From: Apostichopus japonicus
Lineage: Eukaryota > Echinodermata > Holothuroidea > Aspidochirotida > Stichopodidae
DNA: 64,000 nt
Assembly (NCBI RefSeq): GCF_037975245.1
Contig: NC_092580.1
Coordinates: 26,210,501-26,274,500, forward strand
Direction: 5' to 3'
Below the pieces are notes generated by a model. That model ran no database searches, was not told the DNA's origin, and saw only the letters and a program-made list of their open reading frames with translations. Position numbers and translations under genes: made by a program. Positions 34,171-45,374 of the stretch are shown in pieces. The first letter of the stretch is position 1. Each line of letters starts with the position of its first letter.

Positions 34171-35858
34171 ATAGATACCTTCATACATCTAATTGTATTT
34201 TGGAGTACAGTAAAACCGCACAAGTATGTAATAAATAGGATCGAGTTGATCTCGAGCAGAATATAGAGTTCCTTTTGGTTTATATGAGTAAGAGTACATG
34301 CCTTAGCTAACACGTAACCTTGCACGTACTGCCTAGATTTCCAATGTAACCTTATGTATGCGTTAATTAGATCAACTTCAAGAACATGAGAGCTGCCGCA
34401 TGCTTTTCCACATGTGCGAGTAAAGGACATTTTTACTAATCCTAGAATATATTGTATTAACGGATTTGCTGCAACTCTGACCTATAGAGATCATTTGATT
34501 ATCTTTACTCATTTCAACTTGCATGTAATTTTGTATCTGGGTCTGGATAATGATGATGAAAGTGCATCCAACTAAGCTACTGTAAATGTACTATTTTCCT
34601 CTGGTAGTGACATTATCATCAAGTTTTGTCATAATAATATCAATAATCATCATCAGCAGTTATTTTTATGATGCTTAAGCGACCACTGTTGTGGGAGAGG
34701 CCCGCAAGGGCCTTTGGATTACAACTTACACGTCATGTGGCTTAATTCCAATTCAACATTTTTACTCAAATTTGGAATCTTTACAATTGAGAAAGTCATT
34801 TCAGATGGGAAACTGTACGTAGATTGCTCTTGGATGAAAAACCCACCCAACCGGGTATCTATAACCTGGAAACTCCCGATTGCTAAGCCTCATTGCTTCC
34901 AATGCCACCTCTTTTATCCAGCAGTTGTCATATTTTTGATACTAACTCGTACTGTAGGTTCACAGCGTTTAACTCCTTTAGGTGGAGGTAAAATGGTTCA
35001 GAAGTAAAATGGTCATGCACCATATAGATGGCGACCTTTCACAAGAATGCTCTTGATCTCTTAAATGAAATGGTGAAACATATTTCTGAAAGTAACACCA
35101 GGCTTCCATTTCAGTCGTGTTTCATGAGTTACTAATAATTATACATTGTAAATGCCATGGATAATAGAGGTTTCTTAAAGTAATATAAATTAATTATCCC
35201 AATTTAGATGATGCACAAATTCATCATTCTTTCTGGGAAAATGCAAATGGTTGCATTTTCTTTCCTGTCTGCCGAATGAAAGGTATATATAGTCTCGTGT
35301 ACATGTGAGCAGTGTATAAAGTTAGAGCAGTCTGCCTTATGCATAAATCGCAGGATATAAAAAAATACAAGCCCAAAAATTAGGTTGTGCTGTTTGTACT
35401 ACATACTGTATGAACCCTGGAGGTTAGATTCTCCCTGAATGAATGAAGGGCTTGAGCAACCCCATGCAGATCGCCAGGATTCCAAACAATTGTGTTTTAC
35501 AAGGAATCTTTGCTCGCCTGGTCGGTGTTACGTTCAATTTCCGTATGTACACCAACTGTTTTGCTTCTGCTACGATCAATTATGGATGCTTTAAAGTCAG
35601 GCGGGGAATCTTTGGAGAGTTTGGCCGTACTCATCAATCAGTTTGAATTTCACCTGGTCATTATGACCCAGATTTTTAATCCCTTCTTGCTCTGGTGGGT
35701 GAGTTGTACATTGCGGACTGGAGTCACAAGGGCATTGGATGTCATACGTAGAGATCTACCTTCTTGCAGCTCAAGATTTGGTGAATAATTTGCATATTCA
35801 TGAATGAAATAGCCTTCAACTGAAGATAATTTTTTTTTTTGGTGATGAACTGTGTACT
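34171..35858. other. Non-coding stretch
   Basis: No gene supported. The overlapping + frames at 35443-35646 and 35492-35788 are open over the same GC-richer 350 bp, but neither has a recognisable motif or good splice sites. Confidence 0.45.
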
Positions 35859-35859
35859 T

Positions 35860-35990
35860 TCATGTCGTGCTTCAAAGCACTTGTACTGACAGTGTGAACA
35901 GTATGAATATATTCACATGTGTGTCTCCATCAAAAAAAGGTTGTGGAACTGTTCATACTGTCAGTACGAATGCTTTGAAGCATGGTATGA
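35860..35990 (+). ncRNA. Long imperfect hairpin (miRNA-precursor-like or foldback)
   Basis: Arms 35861-35901 and 35949-35989 pair over 41 positions. As + strand RNA, only one position is a true mismatch and five differences from a perfect stem are G:U pairs. The loop is about 45 nt. Arms start CATGTCGTGCTTCAAAGCAC and end CTTTGAAGCATGGTATG. The size and near-continuous pairing fit a pri-miRNA-like stem or a small foldback transposon. A T run lies just upstream at 35831-35840. I do not recognise the arm sequence as a known miRNA. Confidence 0.5.
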
Positions 35991-37365
35991 CAGTGCAGTA
36001 TACAGTGGAAGGAGCACTGGGAAATTGTCCCAACTGCACTAGCTGAAGGTTGGATGTATTGTTGAATTCAAAATACTGTATTAATTGTTGTTAATATTGT
36101 ACATGTATTGTTAATACTCAAAGATATATATGTCAAGGGAACTATAAAGATATATGTTCTGTAATAACCCTTCAATTAATTAAACCCAGCTGCTTTAAAG
36201 TAAAATTGCTTTTGGATATTCCAGTCTTTCTTTTTGGAAACCCAGGAATATCGGGGTTTAGATTTATGGAATATGCCAGTTGGTGTATTAATGTTTATCT
36301 TTTGCACCTTTCACCTCTTGTTAATAACGGATGTTTTGAGAGGATGAAGTAGATTTACATTTGACTTACGAGAGAGACAAACGACCAGGATTTTTAATCT
36401 TTAATCCGTCGATGTTAATGAGAGTGCTTCGCCCTTTCGAGTTCTCCTCGTATTCCTTATCATCATCTGCCCTCGATATAAATGTTGCACTGTCGAAGGG
36501 TCATCTTCATTCTGTGTTCAACTCCCAGAATGCATTGCCAAAAAGTACAAGTGCGACTGGTGGGTTTTATTGCTTTGTGTTTTACTTCAGAGAGCCGAGA
36601 TGTTGTTGTCAAAAGTTCTTAATTTAAGATTCTCAAATTATCCATCCTTTATTTCGTGAATCTCATCTTTGGAATGGACGTTACTTACATTCTTGAGTCC
36701 AACTTGGCCTGCCATGTGGATGACTGTATATACAGTATAGTCTGTCATTTTAGCTAAGATAACATACATGTACATGTTGTCTTGCATTTAAAAAACTTCG
36801 ATAAAACAGAAAAAATTTGAACTTGAAGAAAGGAACTTGAAGACAAGGCATGTAGAACCCAACACAGAAATGAAAGCATGGTAATATGTTTTTGGACCGA
36901 TCAGATAGATGGACTTAGTATAACCTGGTAGGTGACTAGCAATCTCTATATATGGGTAATCTATTTAGTAGTCAGAGTTTATGAACACTGGGAAAGTCTC
37001 TATATGTAATCAAATATCAATTAACACTCCCATTCGTTTTGATTATTTAAATACACAGATGTTGTTTACAATATTTCCTGTGGGGTATTTATCACCTCAA
37101 TGCAATATGTGTATGACACGATAATGACCTTGGCAGACTAATTATAGTCAATGACAAAGATACAATATAGTAAATTGCAGTATTTTAATAACTTTAACGG
37201 CAGAATAATAGAACATAATGTTGGTATACAGTACTAGTTTGTAAAATGGGCCACTTGATACAGTTTGCTGAGTTATAAATACATTATGTATATTAATATA
37301 TATACATTTATTCACTGTGATATATAGGTAAAGCAAAGCTAGCTATTTGACATTCCATTTTACAT
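35991..37365. other. Non-coding stretch
   Basis: No gene supported. The frame at 36361-36627 (+) lacks any recognisable domain. Confidence 0.45.
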
Positions 37366-37850
37366 TGTTCCACTGGGACTTGCTGAATGCAGCCGTAATA
37401 GGTAGAATAATTGCTTGTGTGAATTAGTACAGCGCCTGTAGGTATCCAGACATCTCTCCTGACTTCATATTAATTCGTATCCGGTATTAACATAATATTG
37501 TTCCATTTGGTTCCACTGGAACAACTGCATAATACTGGCTGCATGAAGCTTACAGCACCATCTGCATCGGTAATGGGCAGAATAATAGCTTACAGTGTGA
37601 ATTAGTACAGTGCCTCTCAGTATCCAGACATCTCTTTGGACTTCATGTTAATTCATATATTCAGTATGACCTTTTTTTTTTTTTTTCACTGGGACAACTG
37701 ACCATTATGCTTGTTGGATGAAAGTACTGTACCATCCCCAGCTTTAATAGGCAAAATAAATAAATATTTCATTTAAGTGTGATTTACAATGCCTGTAGTA
37801 TCCAGAAGATTCTTGTTAATTCGTATTCAGTGTATAAACTATAAATTGTA
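37366..37850. repeat. Diverged triplication, units ~145-175 bp
   Basis: Units starting at about 37366, 37510 and 37685 share CCACTGG-ACAACTG, GGCAGAATAAT, GTGTGAATTAGTACAG, TATCCAGACATCTCT and TTAATTCGTAT. The third copy is the most diverged. A T run at 37673-37686 separates units 2 and 3. Confidence 0.75.
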
Positions 37851-39101
37851 AAATTTTTTAAAATTTTGGCAAAATAAGCAAAAGTATTTGATTGACTCTA
37901 CTATTGCACTCTCCTATCTACCTTGGCTTTGAACAAAAAAAAAATAACTAAGAATTAAAAAAGAGATATTTTCTGTTAGAATCTAAATAATGCTAATTAT
38001 CCTTTTGACTATTATTTCAAAATTTAATTGTTTTTTGGCCATGCGCGTTGCTCCTCTCTTCTTCTTTGCGAGGAGGAAGTCATACACGGTACATCGTCGA
38101 CAAATGATGTTTTGCAGTTGACAGGAAGAGATAAGTTATTTTGATCAGCGTCGAACTGGTCAAGTCATCTGAAACTCCCAGAAATGTCATAAGTACACGC
38201 CGAGAATTTCTCTCATGTATGAAAAAATACGGGTTTACGTTTCGATGCTTTTAGTCTAACAAGAAGTGCATGGTTGCACATTCTGTAGATTTTCATCCAC
38301 AATTTAGCTTCCTGTTTGTGCATTTTTACTGAGGTAGAACAGTTTCTACAAGAAATAAAAGAAGAAGGAAAAATTAGACAGAGAAAAAAAATTGAAAGGT
38401 CACATGACAGAACTAATATACAGTTGCCCTTTTCTTTTAATGTTCAAAAAATGGTTCAATGTACATGGTTTTACCAAGCAAATAATAAGCGAGAGAGAGA
38501 GAGGGAGAGACACAAATATATATTTTGAGTTCATTGATATTTATGGATCACTGAGCTGGCATTCCATTAACTAAATGAACGAAACGTGTAGGCTTTATAA
38601 TGTCTTAACAGCATTTCACATTATTACAGCCGTATAGTGTCACAACAGGTATGGATGATAAGTACAGTATATATGCATGCTTGTTCCTGATGCAACCAGA
38701 AAATGTGATTTTTTTCAATAATACAGGGGGAGAGGGAGGGAGGATGAGGAGAGGAAGGGGAAGCGAGAGGGGGAGGGGAAGGGAAAACTAATTTTTTCAG
38801 TCAGTTCCTTGGACAAATTCATCTTTTTTGTTATAGCAAAAAATAGCATAAATACTGATCGATCAATAATATTTAAATTGTGACTTGATGTCAAACATAT
38901 GCACTATTGTAATGTACAAAAGTTGTCATCCCTTAATTGTACAACTTTAAAATCTGTATTTTTGTGTTCAATTTGTTACCATACTGTTGATGTAGCACTG
39001 TGCGTTAAGAGACGATACCTGGCCTTAACAAACATGATAAATCGTCCGGTATGTTTGCATTTCTCCAGATCAGCCACATTTATCGCAACTCTTAAACAAT
39101 G
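37851..39101. other. Non-coding stretch
   Basis: GAGA repeats at 38493-38511 and a GGGAGA-rich tract at 38726-38785. No gene supported. Confidence 0.5.
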
Positions 39102-39200
39102 ACTTTGTTCCCATCTCACCTGTCTTCGCTCTACCGGTGCATTCCATCTACCTAACCTACTCAAATGGTAACGTTTTAACATTAGCTGCATGCACCCCCT
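39102..39200 (+). mobile_element. Decayed DIRS-like end fragment
   Basis: Shares in order a TTTGTTCCC, CACCTGTCTTC, TCTACCGGTG, GGTAACGTTTTAACA and TGCACCCC series with the 60003 terminal block. It is strongly diverged. Confidence 0.55.
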
Positions 39201-42200
39201 CCCCCCTCCTATATAATCCCATAGCCGGGACATTCGCCCACATATAACCCACCATTCGCCCAGAACGCCTAAAGTAACGCAATTATCCTAATCAGGAATT
39301 TCATCCGATTGAATCCACTTGGTTTAGCAATTCTTTGTGGAAGTTTATTAATCTGAAATTGGCTTTGTGACAAGAACTTATATGGTACGTGCCTAGCACC
39401 ATAAAAAAAAAAACACTTAAATACAGCTCTCAGTGCATAACAAATTTGTTATCAATAAAATGCAAATACATGTCAGGTTTATTTCATACATGGATTTAAC
39501 TCAATTGTATCTCTCTTTACATGTCTCCGACCAACTTTACACCTTTCCCATCTACTCAGAAATTTTGAAAAGTGGTCAATTTTGTGTTATTACCATGCCT
39601 ACCACACCAACTCCCCCTCCCCTCACATCCCTTCCCCTTCCCCATCTCCTCCCCCTCCCCTCCCCTCCCCCTCACCTCACCTCCCCTCCCCCTCACCTCC
39701 CCCTCCCCACGACCCACTTCTTGGTCACTGCCCACTTTCTCTTCATTTTATGGTCTAGCAGTCATTTCTACATTAACATTAGTTCATTTTGGATAACAAA
39801 GAGTTCACATGTAAATGTGTTTTTTCCGTTATAAGTACTTTGGCTTCTGTACCTGTCGTCGCACATGACATCATGCGATACAAACTGTATTTTATTGTTA
39901 AGCATAAACCTACTGGAGTCTATAATTCACTTCAAGCCAGTGATGTAATATTACACATACCGCATTGCAATGATGTTTGAATACAACTATTTGACATACT
40001 GAGCACTTAATACATAGTTGAAAAATAGCTGGTAGCCAGTAACAATGCGCTTCTTCATTTAGTCTTCACTACTATTATATATACCACTGTGTAAGGCTGA
40101 ATTTTACACATGTATGCTGTATTCATGTACTTTCCAGTCAACGACCCTTAACTTTTTACATAATATCTGTCACTGTACATATCTCTGTGAAGGCCACAAA
40201 GGAAATTAAAAGCAATGTCATTAGTAGGTTAAAAATTTGTGTAGTTTATTTCTACAGTAGAATTGCATTGAGATATATATTAACAATTTTTTATTTATAC
40301 TAGAGAAAAAGAAGCATATAAAAAAAGAAGTCAGAATGGTATAAAAAATATAATGGTCAGCTTTTGAATGTAATATACAGGAATTTAATACAGTGTATGT
40401 ACTCTTTACAAGCCTGTGTTAACATTCGTCACAAATGTACACAATGAAATAATCAGTATTTCAAACTATTACAATAGTTGCAGTACTTAACAATGCAGCC
40501 CTGGGATACTTTTTAATATAATTTGGATACATTATATTAAGACTTGAAAAAACTGTAGGAAAGCTGAAGAAAAGGGGAAAAGAAGCTGACATTTTGAGGG
40601 ATCTATAGTAATTTGTAGTCCTGAGATGCTGCTGCTGCTAAATATTTATTTTGTTCTTTGCCGAGGCTGAATAGTGGCTCTTAATTCAGCCATTAGGATT
40701 CATATAGCTGTCCGTACTGCGTCAGCGACGTGTAGCGGAACATGTGCTCGAAAAGGTCAGACTAACTGGACAGAGAATGACTTGCCATTAGCAGGCTCAA
40801 TAAATTGATAGGACTAAAAGCCCAACATGTGTCGGCTCACAGCAGATGAAAGACCTTGAAAATTAATCTCGCATTTTGGCGCTTATAAACGCAAGAGAAC
40901 GAACGGGACGTGATTTAGAGGCTTTGTGTATGAAAAATGCGTGGGAAGTTACAGGATTCATTGTAATGTTTGCGTAGAATTGACAGCCGCAGTAGATGAC
41001 ATAAAAGGTGTGAAAGGGAAGGGGTGCGCAAGAATATTTATTGGTGTAACTAAGGCATGCTGCTGCTGAGGTATGTTGATGCTGACAGCCTTGCATGTAG
41101 TATTTGACATTAATATATATAGCCTGGATGCTAGAAGATTGTCTAATTTATTTACCTCCCTGTGTAGAGTGTATGTTAGCAACACTGTGTGTAGTTTTTT
41201 TGTTGTAACTCTTGAATGATAGCTATCTTTCAGTATGCTGCATATAATGTTAAGGTACAGTCATAGTTTAATACTTTATGTCACAGAATGAGAAATATTT
41301 TCAGACTAAGTTAAAGTTAAAGTACTATGGTGGGTGCAACTTAATTCTGATGTATACGTATGATTCTGTGTTTGGTACATGTATGTCTTTAACTGAGAAA
41401 AGTTGTTTAAGTTTATATGTCAGAGCAGTAACTATCATATACATGTAATTGTTAGGGGTATAGCCCATATACAGCATTAGGGCTGAAAGAAAATGAGGTG
41501 TCTTCATAGAAGGTACTTTAAACTGTTTTGATTACGTTGGCAGAACTCAGAGCATACTGCTGTACAAAGCAAATCATATATGCAAAACATATATATTTTC
41601 TTACCTTTTTTTCTTCTTTTTTTTTTGAGGGATTTTCTCTTTCTCTAAAACAGTTTGTTAACATGAGCTTAGCGTTGTCATTTTTTAAATGGATGTTGAA
41701 GAGTGTCTTTTACGATGGCTGTCGAAGTACTTGACAGCATGCCTTTTCTCATTTAATTACAAGAGTATTCCGTTACTGTTACTGGAAAATATGAGAATTT
41801 TAATCATTTCTAGCCATCTGAAACCTGCCAGTGTATGAACCCATTTCACCATATATATCTAATAACTTTAAGAGAAAGTGTTGTTCTTTTAATTAATATC
41901 TATTAGGATAGGGCAAGTAGCTTTAATCTTTATTTTAGAAGGGCTAGTATTGACAAATATTCAATATAGTCCATATCTTTTTATTGCTCTACTATTACAC
42001 AACTTCATGAGTTCTGAAAGAATATTACCAAATTGTTATTAAGCATAACTGAAAGTTTCATTACAAAACAAACATGAAATATTTTAGTGTATTCTGGATA
42101 AAGATGTTATAGTTATGAAAACTTAATGTCATAAAGTGCTTACTGTAACAATATCTTCATAATTGGTAAGGCATAATATTTTTTTACTTTCAGTTTTAAC

Positions 42201-43389
42201 CAGATTCTGAGTTTCAATTTTTAATTTGCTTTTTAAATTAATTAATTAATTATTATTATTTTTTTTTTTGAGGACTTTACCCAAATGAACAGTGAAGTGA
42301 AACATACACATTATTGTGCATATTACCACCATTAAGGTTTTCTTTGATCTTAGACTTGAATTAACTATCAGTGAATTTGTATTGAGTTGTTTGATACATG
42401 TGTTGATATTGTGTAAAATGCCTCCCAGCACAGTTGATTCAAGACAAATGTATAACCTTGAATTGCTTCTTAAGTTTATTCAAGGATTCTATAAGCAAAT
42501 GCAAATCTATGCTCACCGAATATCCCCGTACTGTTAACCGTATGTAAATAACCCAGCAGTACGTATCATATCTTGTGACGGTAATTCTTTGCGTCGGCCA
42601 AGGTCGGAGCTTGTGCGTCTTCTTGCTTTCTATTGAAACTTTCCAAAGAATGAAAACCTTGCTGTTTATTCTAACCCATCAAGAAATGTCAATATTGAAG
42701 ATTTTGACAAACTAAAAACAAGAAGTTTCCAAGAAATATCTGATGGTGTATACTGTATATAGATAATAGTAAACATTATTTTTTTAAGAGTAAATCTTTC
42801 TTGAGAAGAGTAAGATCCAAATCACTGAGTTATTTGCAAGAATTGTTAGTCTAGTCTTCTCACATTTCACTCTGTAAATATAATCAGTGTTTCAGTTTAA
42901 GGGTTACAGCTGAATTTCACAGGGGGTGCAAACACCAGAGATTGTCATCACCTGACCGCCCACTCTGGCGGCCTGCGCTCACAGAAAAAAGACAGCCTAA
43001 GAAGATCTGTGACAATGACCGCATCGATACGGCCGGTTTACTCTTAGGTAAACATTATGATCAGTTAAAATGATTGAGAGGATGGTAATTAGTCGATCTA
43101 CGTATCCAGGGATGCAGGCAGGCAGGCTCTCTTTGTCAGGTATATGATGGAGGTGGGTGGAAATTGTACCTGAAGATGACATGTTGTTTATTTAGTGTTA
43201 GACTGTTAGTATTCAATGGAAGCTTGTGGCAAGAGGATCTCTGTACACTTTTGAAACTTGGATAGTCTTTGCAAATATATCTATATATATGTGTGTGCAT
43301 ATGTGTGCATATATTAATATAAATATATATGTATATATATACAAATATATATATTTGAATCGTAGTGAGTTGGAAAATCAAGAACAGTG
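39201..43389. other. Non-coding stretch with a C/T tract
   Basis: A pyrimidine tract of CCCCTCCCC and CTCACCTC units is at 39608-39712. The frames at 39433-39834 and 39572-39796 only translate it. The block at 40640-40860 is GC-richer and less repetitive than its surroundings and could be a conserved regulatory element. GA-rich, AT-rich and TA-rich stretches fill the rest. No gene supported. Confidence 0.45.
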
Positions 43390-43400
43390 AAAAAACTTGC

Positions 43401-43472
43401 AGCCTCCACCGGGATTCGAACCCGGGCCTCCCGCTTTATATGCAGACACCCTAACCACTAAGCTATGGACGC
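43401..43472 (-). tRNA. tRNA-like gene (anticodon AUA), possible pseudogene or SINE head
   Basis: Read on the minus strand, a 72 nt cloverleaf can be drawn. The acceptor stem GCGTCCA/TGGAGGC has six of seven pairs. There is an A box TAGCTTAGTGG and an anticodon stem TCTGC/GCGGG with loop ATATAAA. The T arm is perfect (CCGGG TTCGAAT CCCGG). The loop places AUA (a Tyr reading) as anticodon, after U33. Eukaryotic tRNA-Tyr normally has GUA and an intron, so this is more likely a tRNA-derived repeat or pseudogene. Six T (43390-43395 on the minus strand) follow the 3' end within about five bases, a proper pol III terminator. The frame at 43378-43587 (-) is an artefact of it. Confidence 0.6.
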
Positions 43473-43589
43473 TGATTGTATGTCCAGAGGTTCGAAACTG
43501 GTAAGGAAGGTCGTACTTCCACTGTAGGCGTATATATTTATATATGTATGTATATTTAACATTAAACAGGAACTTTGAGGGACCCAAAA

Positions 43590-45059
43590 GTTGTCTGCAT
43601 GCAGCTAGCTTGAAGTCAGAAGGTTAGAACATTTTGATATATATGCTTATTTTGTCCATGTTGTGGTACTAAAGACTAATTACTTTTAGTGTTGTTAGAA
43701 AAATTAAAAATTAAAACATCAAATAATGGATGGGGTAAATTTACTGTTTCTTTTGATTTCTTAAATCCAACAGCAAACATTGATATATTTGAGGGACCAA
43801 ATTGTTCTCATTTGCTATATCATCATGTTAGTAACTGATATACTGGATGGTGTAGACACTGACTTGACAGTTTCCCTAATTACTGTACATATCCTTGTAT
43901 AATACTCAATTAGACACATGGTTACACTATATGTTGCAGTGGATAGTAACCATTATAGTACATCATAAATACATATTGGCTTCGATTGAAAGAAAAGACC
44001 ACTAATGTTTAAGTGCTTTCAGCTTCATATATAATTAGAAACATGTATACTGCAAATACTAAAACATTAATGAACCAAGGACACATTCAAAAGCACTCAA
44101 AACATTTCAAAGTTGCCTTTGAAATAAAAAAGATATCGTCATTGAAAACAGGCCCCAAGCTTTTAAAAGCTGACGTGGGATTAATAATCATCACATGAAA
44201 CCAAATTTTTGAGTAATGGCAACCTTGATCTCAATCATTCACTTGTACATTAAACCTAAGTTATGGATGAATGTTTTGTGTCTGAATTCCATACGTTGTA
44301 ATTAATAGGGATATAAAATGAAGATCACAAGAGCAATAGGGGGGGGGGGGGGAATCGTGTCATACGGCTGGAATTGAAAAGGACCACTATACTCTTTGTT
44401 TAGTCACCTTTAAAAAAATTATTATCACTGAAACTGGCCCCAACTTAAGCTGACATTGGAACATGATCACATGAAGCAAGTGCATACTCCTAACCAACAT
44501 CAGTTAATGGAGTATACATCCGTCCTCTGCAGATTGTAATAAATCAACTTGGAGTCGGAAAAAAAGGTTGCATGTAATGTCTGGAATGTAATCTCTGCCT
44601 ATAAATCTACAAGTCACTTTTAAAAATGCAACACTGAAGTTTATCTTTAGACAATCGTATAGGGTTTTGACAGAATATATGTGTGAAAAATGCAATGTCC
44701 AGTACTGTGAATGTATGGAAGTTGCAAAGTAAAAAGAAATGACCCAGGTTTCTTGTTTTTTTGTTGCAGTCATCATACCTGTTGGGTGGTGATTTATATG
44801 TTGTCACTCACTGCATTTATTTGTCTGTATTCATGTGCTGATGCCCAAAGAATGTCGACTTTTAAAATTGGAAAGTGCGAGATCTGAGAGGGAGTTTCAG
44901 AAATGATTGTACATATCATCAGCTGATCTCAACCAAAAAGAAAAAGGCAAATGTAGTTTCACATATAATGAAGTCATATAGGAAGATTACATGATCTATG
45001 TAAAGCTTCATGGATACATGTGTTTGTTCCACACATTAATACCTGTGTATATAATTTGG
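43590..45059. other. AT-rich non-coding stretch
   Basis: A G run is at 44340-44353. No gene supported. Confidence 0.5.
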
Positions 45060-45374
45060 GTATCTGCTTCCTACTCTGCCATTCAGAGCTGGTAACTGCA
45101 TGTAATCCAGGCAGTTTTCGGAAGATTTGAATCCACTAAGAAAACGCATGAGTAAACACTTTGGATGGTAGAATGAGAAGGAAGGGCATTGACCGGAAGG
45201 GACCGGTCACTGAGGGTGCACAGTGTTAAAAGATTACCAGGGCATACTAGACACGGTAGAATGAGGTGCTAATGTTGTGGGGAGACAGGTAAGCGGGTCA
45301 CTCGTAAATTTATAAACCAGTAAGTTTTATAGTATCTGCTTCCTACTCTGCCATTCAGAGCTGGTAACTGCATG
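45060..45374 (-). mobile_element. DIRS-like end insertion with 43 bp flanking direct repeats
   Basis: A 229 bp insert (45103-45331) is flanked by exact copies of a 43 bp host sequence (45060-45102 and 45332-45374, starting GTATCTGCTTCCTACTCTGC). The insert is the inverse of the family terminal block. It begins inside the block at a truncation and runs to a complete end, GGGTCACTCGTAAATTTATA then AACCAGTAAGTTTTATA. This end is the second element terminus also seen in the internal complementary region at 22105-22157. It carries a donor-like ACAGGTAAGCGGG on the + strand. Confidence 0.85.

Noticed and set aside
35443-35788. Two overlapping + frames in GC-richer DNA
   Set aside because: Neither shows a motif, and two open frames over the same bases argue for chance.
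43378-43587. 69-residue minus-strand frame with VRVSAYKAGGPGSNP
   Set aside because: This peptide is a known-looking artefact of translating a tRNA-like sequence.
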